Assembly (NCBI GenBank): GCA_000497125.2
Contig: CM035323.1
Coordinates: 1,000,001-1,064,000 of the forward strand
Direction: 5' to 3'
Source of the DNA: Spironucleus salmonicida
Taxonomy: Eukaryota; Fornicata; Diplomonadida; Hexamitidae
Length of the DNA stretch: 64,000 bases
The position numbers and the translations under genes were made by a program. Below are positions 59,662 to 64,000 of this stretch, piece after piece. Position 1 is the first letter of the stretch. Every line of letters begins with the position of its first letter. The notes under the pieces are model-generated. The model searched no databases and was not told the origin of the DNA. It saw only the letters and a list, made by a program, of their open reading frames with translations.

Positions 59662-61491
59662 TTAAAATTTTATAATAAGTAATATTTATATAGTATGTCA
59701 ATATTGAACTTTATAAATTACATTACTTTTAAAAGATGAATATTTCAGATAGATTATCATTACAAGGGTTTAGTTACGATTGACCATGGTCCTCTTAGGG
59801 ATCAGTAGCCCAATAGGAGGTTACTGTCCTTCGTTTCGTCTCCGCTACCAATTAGCCAATTTAATTGATCCTAACTAATAACCTCATGTTAATTATGTTT
59901 TGAAAAAAATAGGGGCCTATTGCCAAAAGCTGACCTAGCACGATCTAGTATATCCTTTCTCTGGCTTGGAACATCCATGATAGTGTATGATATACTATTA
60001 TTTTATTAGATAGGAGTTAGCAGAGCGAATCAGAGTAACAATAATAAAAGCAAGTGAAATTATTTGAGCAAGATGTATCAGTAAGTGCTCAGGATGTGAG
60101 ATTCGCCAAGAGATGTAAAGAGATCTTACTAAATATATTATTCGTGTGGTTTTACAGGACTCTATGTATTTGAGAGGAGTGATCCTGCTATGTTGGGCTG
60201 CTAGAGCGCTTATTTTACTACTTGGGTATTTTATAACTATGCAGATATATAATATATTAGCAAGGCGCACAGTAGGTAATTAGCTGGCATACAGAAACTA
60301 AATACAAAATGGATTTCAAAGCTTTTTCCTTAATAAGTATATTTCGATGCAGTTGGTAATAATTACAATACTAGTTTAGGTAAATATCGTTTACTCAGTA
60401 TTAGACATGATCTTCATGATGTATTTAACTTAACTAATCCTGCACAGTATCAAATTTACCCCTAGCACTATGCACTAAATTGTTGCTAATGCATTCCATA
60501 GGATATAAGATTCTGGTTTTGAGTCCCAAATATGCTATGAATTATAAGAATATTAAGTATTTAGAACTAATTAGTTTTAACCTGAGTTTTTGATATAAAA
60601 TAATGCTATATATTTGCAATATATATTAAATACCAATATAGTATAATCAGTAAACAAAACTTATACTAGTAAATATAAATATAACTAAATCTTTTCATAT
60701 GCATACTTTGAGTTTCCCTATATAATAACACTAGCTATGCCTATTTTTATAATATATCATATAATATAATTTTAATTGTCAGAGCAGTAATTTTAAAGCC
60801 TTAAATATCGCAGCCTCCCATCGATAGCTGAAGCGCTTTAAAAATCGATACTTCATATTTTATTATACATTAAATTTAATTAAAATGCTATTCTTTCAAA
60901 ATGCGTTGAAGATGCTCCCCAGACAATTCACAAGCGCCATTTGGCTAATCCTATCCACTCCATGTCGAATGTACCTATCATAACTCCGTTCAGCACTATT
61001 TCATCATTTCTGATACCGCCAAGAGTAAATGCAAAGCACCCTGCAAACCGATCCTCAGAAGTTTGAAAACAGCATCGTCAAGATGTCCCAAAGCGGTACG
61101 GTTTGTAATTCTGCAAAATTCTCTCATTGAACCGATTTAAGGTTGATCGATTCGTGAAATTTCAGCGGAAATTTGGTCCATAACTGCATGGAATCTCGAG
61201 AGCGCGAGAGCGAAGTTTACACTGAAGGGAATTTATTAGGGGCGAAGTTTGCATGAGCTGCACGAAATCTAGAGATTTGGGGGCGAAGAGGGCCTGCGAA
61301 AATGTGACTATCAGGGTGACGAGATGGCGCTAGCTGGTGGTCAGGACCCAGCTCGGTAGTAGCAATACCGTAATTTATTAAGAATAGGACTGACTTTATG
61401 CTAGCTTAGGACCTCCACATTTTGGTGCTACGAGCCTGAGTCGATGCTGTTGGCATAGTGAATAATGGTTTAGTCGTAAGATTTGGCATAA
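59662..61491. other. Non-coding region with a GC-richer core
   Basis: 59662-60780 is mixed, with no convincing gene. A 90-residue minus ORF at 59998-60270 lacks domain features. 60780-61380 is distinctly GC-richer and contains short minus-strand coding-like pieces (about 50 codons ending at a TGA near 60940, with a G-G-I-R-N-D-E stretch) that are broken by stops. It could be another relic of the nearby element. No RNA gene is recognised. Confidence 0.4.
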
Positions 61492-61833
61492 CTGCCTGCT
61501 ACTGAAGTGGGTACCACTAGTACGGTACCCCAAGTAGCTCCATAGATAGCACCAAGGCAGGCATGAGTGGTACTGGGATAGTGCTTGATGATTATACAAT
61601 ACTATAGTATATATAGTAATAGCTTAATTGGAGTTTAGTAGTATATATGCATTGGGAGTGGTGCTTGTAAGGATATTTAGTATATACTATTGTACTTATA
61701 TAATATACTACTATACTTACTAATACATATTCACTTATTAACCTAGGTACAAGGTACACTAGGAAGGGTATTCTCACTAGTAATGCAAGCACAGGCTATG
61801 CCGAAGACTGCTTGTATATTATATGTGTAGTAC
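61492..61833. repeat. 342-bp tandem repeat, copy A
   Basis: Starts ctgcctgctactgaa and is repeated at an offset of 342 bp with only scattered substitutions. It contains a near-palindrome around ggtaccactagtacggtacc and a long AT-rich core. Confidence 0.85.
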
Positions 61834-62175
61834 CTGCCTGCTACTGAACTGGGTACCACTAGTACGGTACCCCAAGTAGTTCCATAGACAGCACCACGGT
61901 AGGCGTGAGTGGTACTGGGATAGTGCTTGATGATTATACAATACTATAGTATATATAGTAATATCTTAATTGGAGTTTAGTAGTATATATGCATTGGGAG
62001 TGGTGCTTGTAAGGATATTTAGTATATACTATTGTACTTATATAATATACTACTATACTTAATAATATATATTCACTTATGAGCCCAGGTACAAAGTACA
62101 CTAAGAAGGCTATTCTTACCTGTAGAGTACACGCACAGGTTATGCCGAATACTGTATACATTCTATCTTTAATAC
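61834..62175. repeat. 342-bp tandem repeat, copy B
   Basis: Direct copy of 61492-61833. The two short minus-strand ORFs inside the copies (61592-61792 and 61934-62188) are products of the repeat rather than genes. Confidence 0.85.
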
Positions 62176-62664
62176 CCGGATGATGCATAATCTATCAAAA
62201 ATGATATTTTGCAGTCTCACCCGGTATGCTGCTTAAGACCGAAGCATAGGGATAGATGAGTTTTAGCTTGTAACGACGACTCACTAGGATGAGTTGTACC
62301 AAAGGGCAGCAAAGTCAGCCGAAGATGCTACTTATTGCATCTAGTAACGATAGGGATGCGTGGGATCATGCATAGCGGATGAGCTAATGTATTTTTAGGA
62401 AACTCCTATATTTACTAATAATGCGTAATAGTTAAGTAGTATTGTATATTATTAATTCCATACTAGTGCTTAAAGGCAGATGGAAAAGTTACACGAGATC
62501 ATTTTATACTTTTTAGTTCGTAAAACGCTTAACATTCATTAATTATAATATGTATTAAATTATGTATTATAAATGCAAGTAGAGTTTTTTATTCATAGTA
62601 TAATATTATATTAATGTATAATATTGATATATTTTACTTTACATCTTTCCTATTTCCTTCTTAA
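62176..62664. other. Intergenic region after the tandem repeat
   Basis: The first 250 bp are GC-richer and unassigned. The rest is AT-rich and should hold the promoter of the next gene. Nothing coding is seen. Confidence 0.4.
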
Positions 62665-64000
62665 ATGACTGCAGATTTATCTATCGAGTTTGAAGCTATT
62701 CCATTTTCAGTTGATGATGATTAAAAAGTAATAGTTAGTAACACTATTTTATAGATTAAATTTACCATAAGAGATAATGAAATTAGTCAATCAATCTAGC
62801 TTGATGGTCAATAGTAATATATTCTACGTGCAACTCTTACAACGAAAGAGTAGCTGTGCGCGGTCTAGGTCGTCCTGCTCTACAAGAAGCTGGGAAAAAT
62901 AGCTCAGAATATGCGGTTTTAAATATCATAATTAAAAAAGATAATTAAATCGCGAGATCCAAAATTTTGGGACAATATAGGCCTAGTTGCAGCACAGATG
63001 GGGCTTAGGGTTCTTTCGATAAAATGCACCTGCGACTATTATTTTGCTAAATTTGCATAGAGCATCGAAGGTTATGATTTGTAGTATTTTTCGCTTTACA
63101 ATAGTTTCGACACGGAATAACTTCTCTAGCCTGAAGTTATAGAAGATTTAAACTTTCATGAAAATCAGGTACTGTTGCAGCTAGCAGCAATTAAGTACCA
63201 GAAGGTAGGAGAGTACCATCTAATTCTGCCGTTGATTTTTGGCTACTCTGCATTCAGGTTGTATGATACTTAGTTTAAAAAGTTAAAGAAGAACACTATA
63301 ACAAGAGATGTGTATGGTGAAGACTTGGATTTACTTAAAAAGATATTTGAGGTATCGAATAAGATTTACAAGGGAGAGTCATTCACAGAAAAAGAAAAAC
63401 CATACTTGGATAAGTTTGACCTTATCAACCTGTTCCAGCTCCCCTTCCACTTTCTTAATACAGGTATTTGCCTGTTCATGTTCCAGCAGCTCTGCCACGT
63501 GTCCTACCTCTTCAAGGCGGAGTATTTTGCATTATTCTCGTTGGTTAAAAATGATCTTAACGACACTCTTACGAATGCTGTCATAAGCTAAAGCTCCAAG
63601 TCTGGCAAGAGCGTAGCTCTCTACACGCAGTATTTTTTCCACCTCCTGATGGGGAATGTTCCAATGTTGTTTAATATGAGATCTGATAATGCGTAGCCTC
63701 TTTATGAGTACTACACAGAAAATTTTCATAGCAGCCTAGCCTAATAATACATAGATGTATATAACTTAAGCGAAATTAAAAAAATAAGTAAAGTTAAAAA
63801 ATTAAAAGAAGATAAAGAATTAAAGGAAGTTGAAGATTTAAATAAATAGAAAGATTCAAAGGAAGTTGAAGAGTTGAAGAAAGATAAAGATTTTAATAAG
63901 ACTATACTTCAAAGTGTGTGCAACTTTCATTAATTCTAATTGGCAAGTCTAGGCAAAGTTTCAGAGCTATTTTATAAAATGGAAATTTTCATAGAAAATA
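62665..64000 (+). CDS. Hypothetical protein, partial (runs off the window)
   Basis: ATG 62665 opens a frame with many TAR codons that has no TGA to the window end, at least 445 residues. The first ~80 residues look beta-rich (D-L-S-I-E-F-E, then Q-Y-I-L-R-A-T-L). Residues 120-370 are helical with hydrophobic stretches (F-Q-L-P-F-H-F-L near 260). Residues ~375-415 are a charged Lys/Glu/Asp repeat (K-E-V-E-E-L-K-K-type), likely coiled coil. No family is recognised. Composition is mixed: GC-richer pieces around 62840-62900 and 63420-63660 alternate with AT-rich ones inside the same frame. Confidence 0.6.

Noticed and set aside
59763-59860. tRNA- or rRNA-like segment with ...gctacca
   Set aside because: No acceptor pairing, anticodon arm or T-loop consensus could be laid out.
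61396-62188. Three minus ORFs of 66-84 aa
   Set aside because: Two are mirrored copies inside the 342-bp repeat, and all have repeat-driven composition.
1-64000. CRISPR arrays, Shine-Dalgarno sites, bacterial operons
   Set aside because: Gene content (kinesin, SPC24, U2AF35, RIO2) is eukaryotic, and no spaced short repeats were seen.

Overview
This window is nuclear DNA from an AT-rich, intron-poor protist that reads TAA and TAG as glutamine and uses TGA as its only stop. Almost every convincing gene contains many in-frame TAA/TAG codons and ends at TGA. At three invariant glutamines the codon is TAA: the IWIQWVIGHL motif of the N-terminal methyltransferase (codon 15000-15002), the IDFPQ motif of RIO2 (52809-52811) and the GGGQP motif of [FeFe] hydrogenase (53945-53947). 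That code, an anaerobe's hydrogenase, a likely PPi-type PEPCK, a VSP-like cysteine-rich membrane protein and an annexin (alpha-giardin-like) protein together point to a hexamitid diplomonad (Hexamita, Spironucleus or Trepomonas type). The species cannot be fixed from sequence alone. ORFs called with the standard code are mostly fragments, so the gene models here were re-read with TAR=Gln.

Layout, 1-16 kb: an AAAP amino-acid transporter and a MATE-like transporter converge and overlap by 6 bp. Next is a sharply GC-richer island (about 3.4-7.25 kb) with a small unknown gene, a pseudokinase fused to an IRE1/RNase L-type KEN nuclease domain, and a CHY/RING ubiquitin ligase (RCHY1/Pirh2 type) preceded by frameshifted sequence. 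Then come an ankyrin protein, a coiled-coil RING protein, kinetochore SPC24, a truncated RCHY1-like copy, a DeSI/PPPDE peptidase, a nuclear-type FKBP and NTMT1.

16-29.5 kb: a 1769-residue Asn/Gln/Ile-rich protein, a small ORF, an OSCA/TMEM63-like channel, a 576-residue unknown, a kinesin whose motor is GC-rich and whose tail is AT-rich, and a 184-residue unknown.

29.5-45.2 kb: a 7,536-bp direct tandem duplication with a partial third end. Each unit carries a likely PPi-PEPCK, a U2AF35-like splicing factor and about 2.7 kb of AT-rich DNA. A 320-bp GC-rich patch, the 5' half of a Frag1/DRAM gene, lies at every junction, and the pattern fits unequal crossing-over between two copies of that patch.

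45.5-55.3 kb: a cysteine-rich membrane protein, pantothenate kinase, a 66-residue protein, a 165-residue unknown, an annexin-like protein with a coiled-coil extension, RIO2 with a large insertion, and [FeFe] hydrogenase.

57-64 kb: three decayed minus-strand genes, one of them clearly a viral/Polinton-type A32-like DNA-packaging ATPase with frameshifts and an internal TGA. These are followed by non-coding DNA with a 342-bp tandem repeat and a gene that runs off the end.

Convergent gene pairs end within 0-15 bp of each other in several places, so 3' regions are very short. The most novel items are the KEN-domain pseudokinase, the viral packaging-ATPase relic, the GC-rich patches whose edges fall inside genes, and the patch-mediated duplication.
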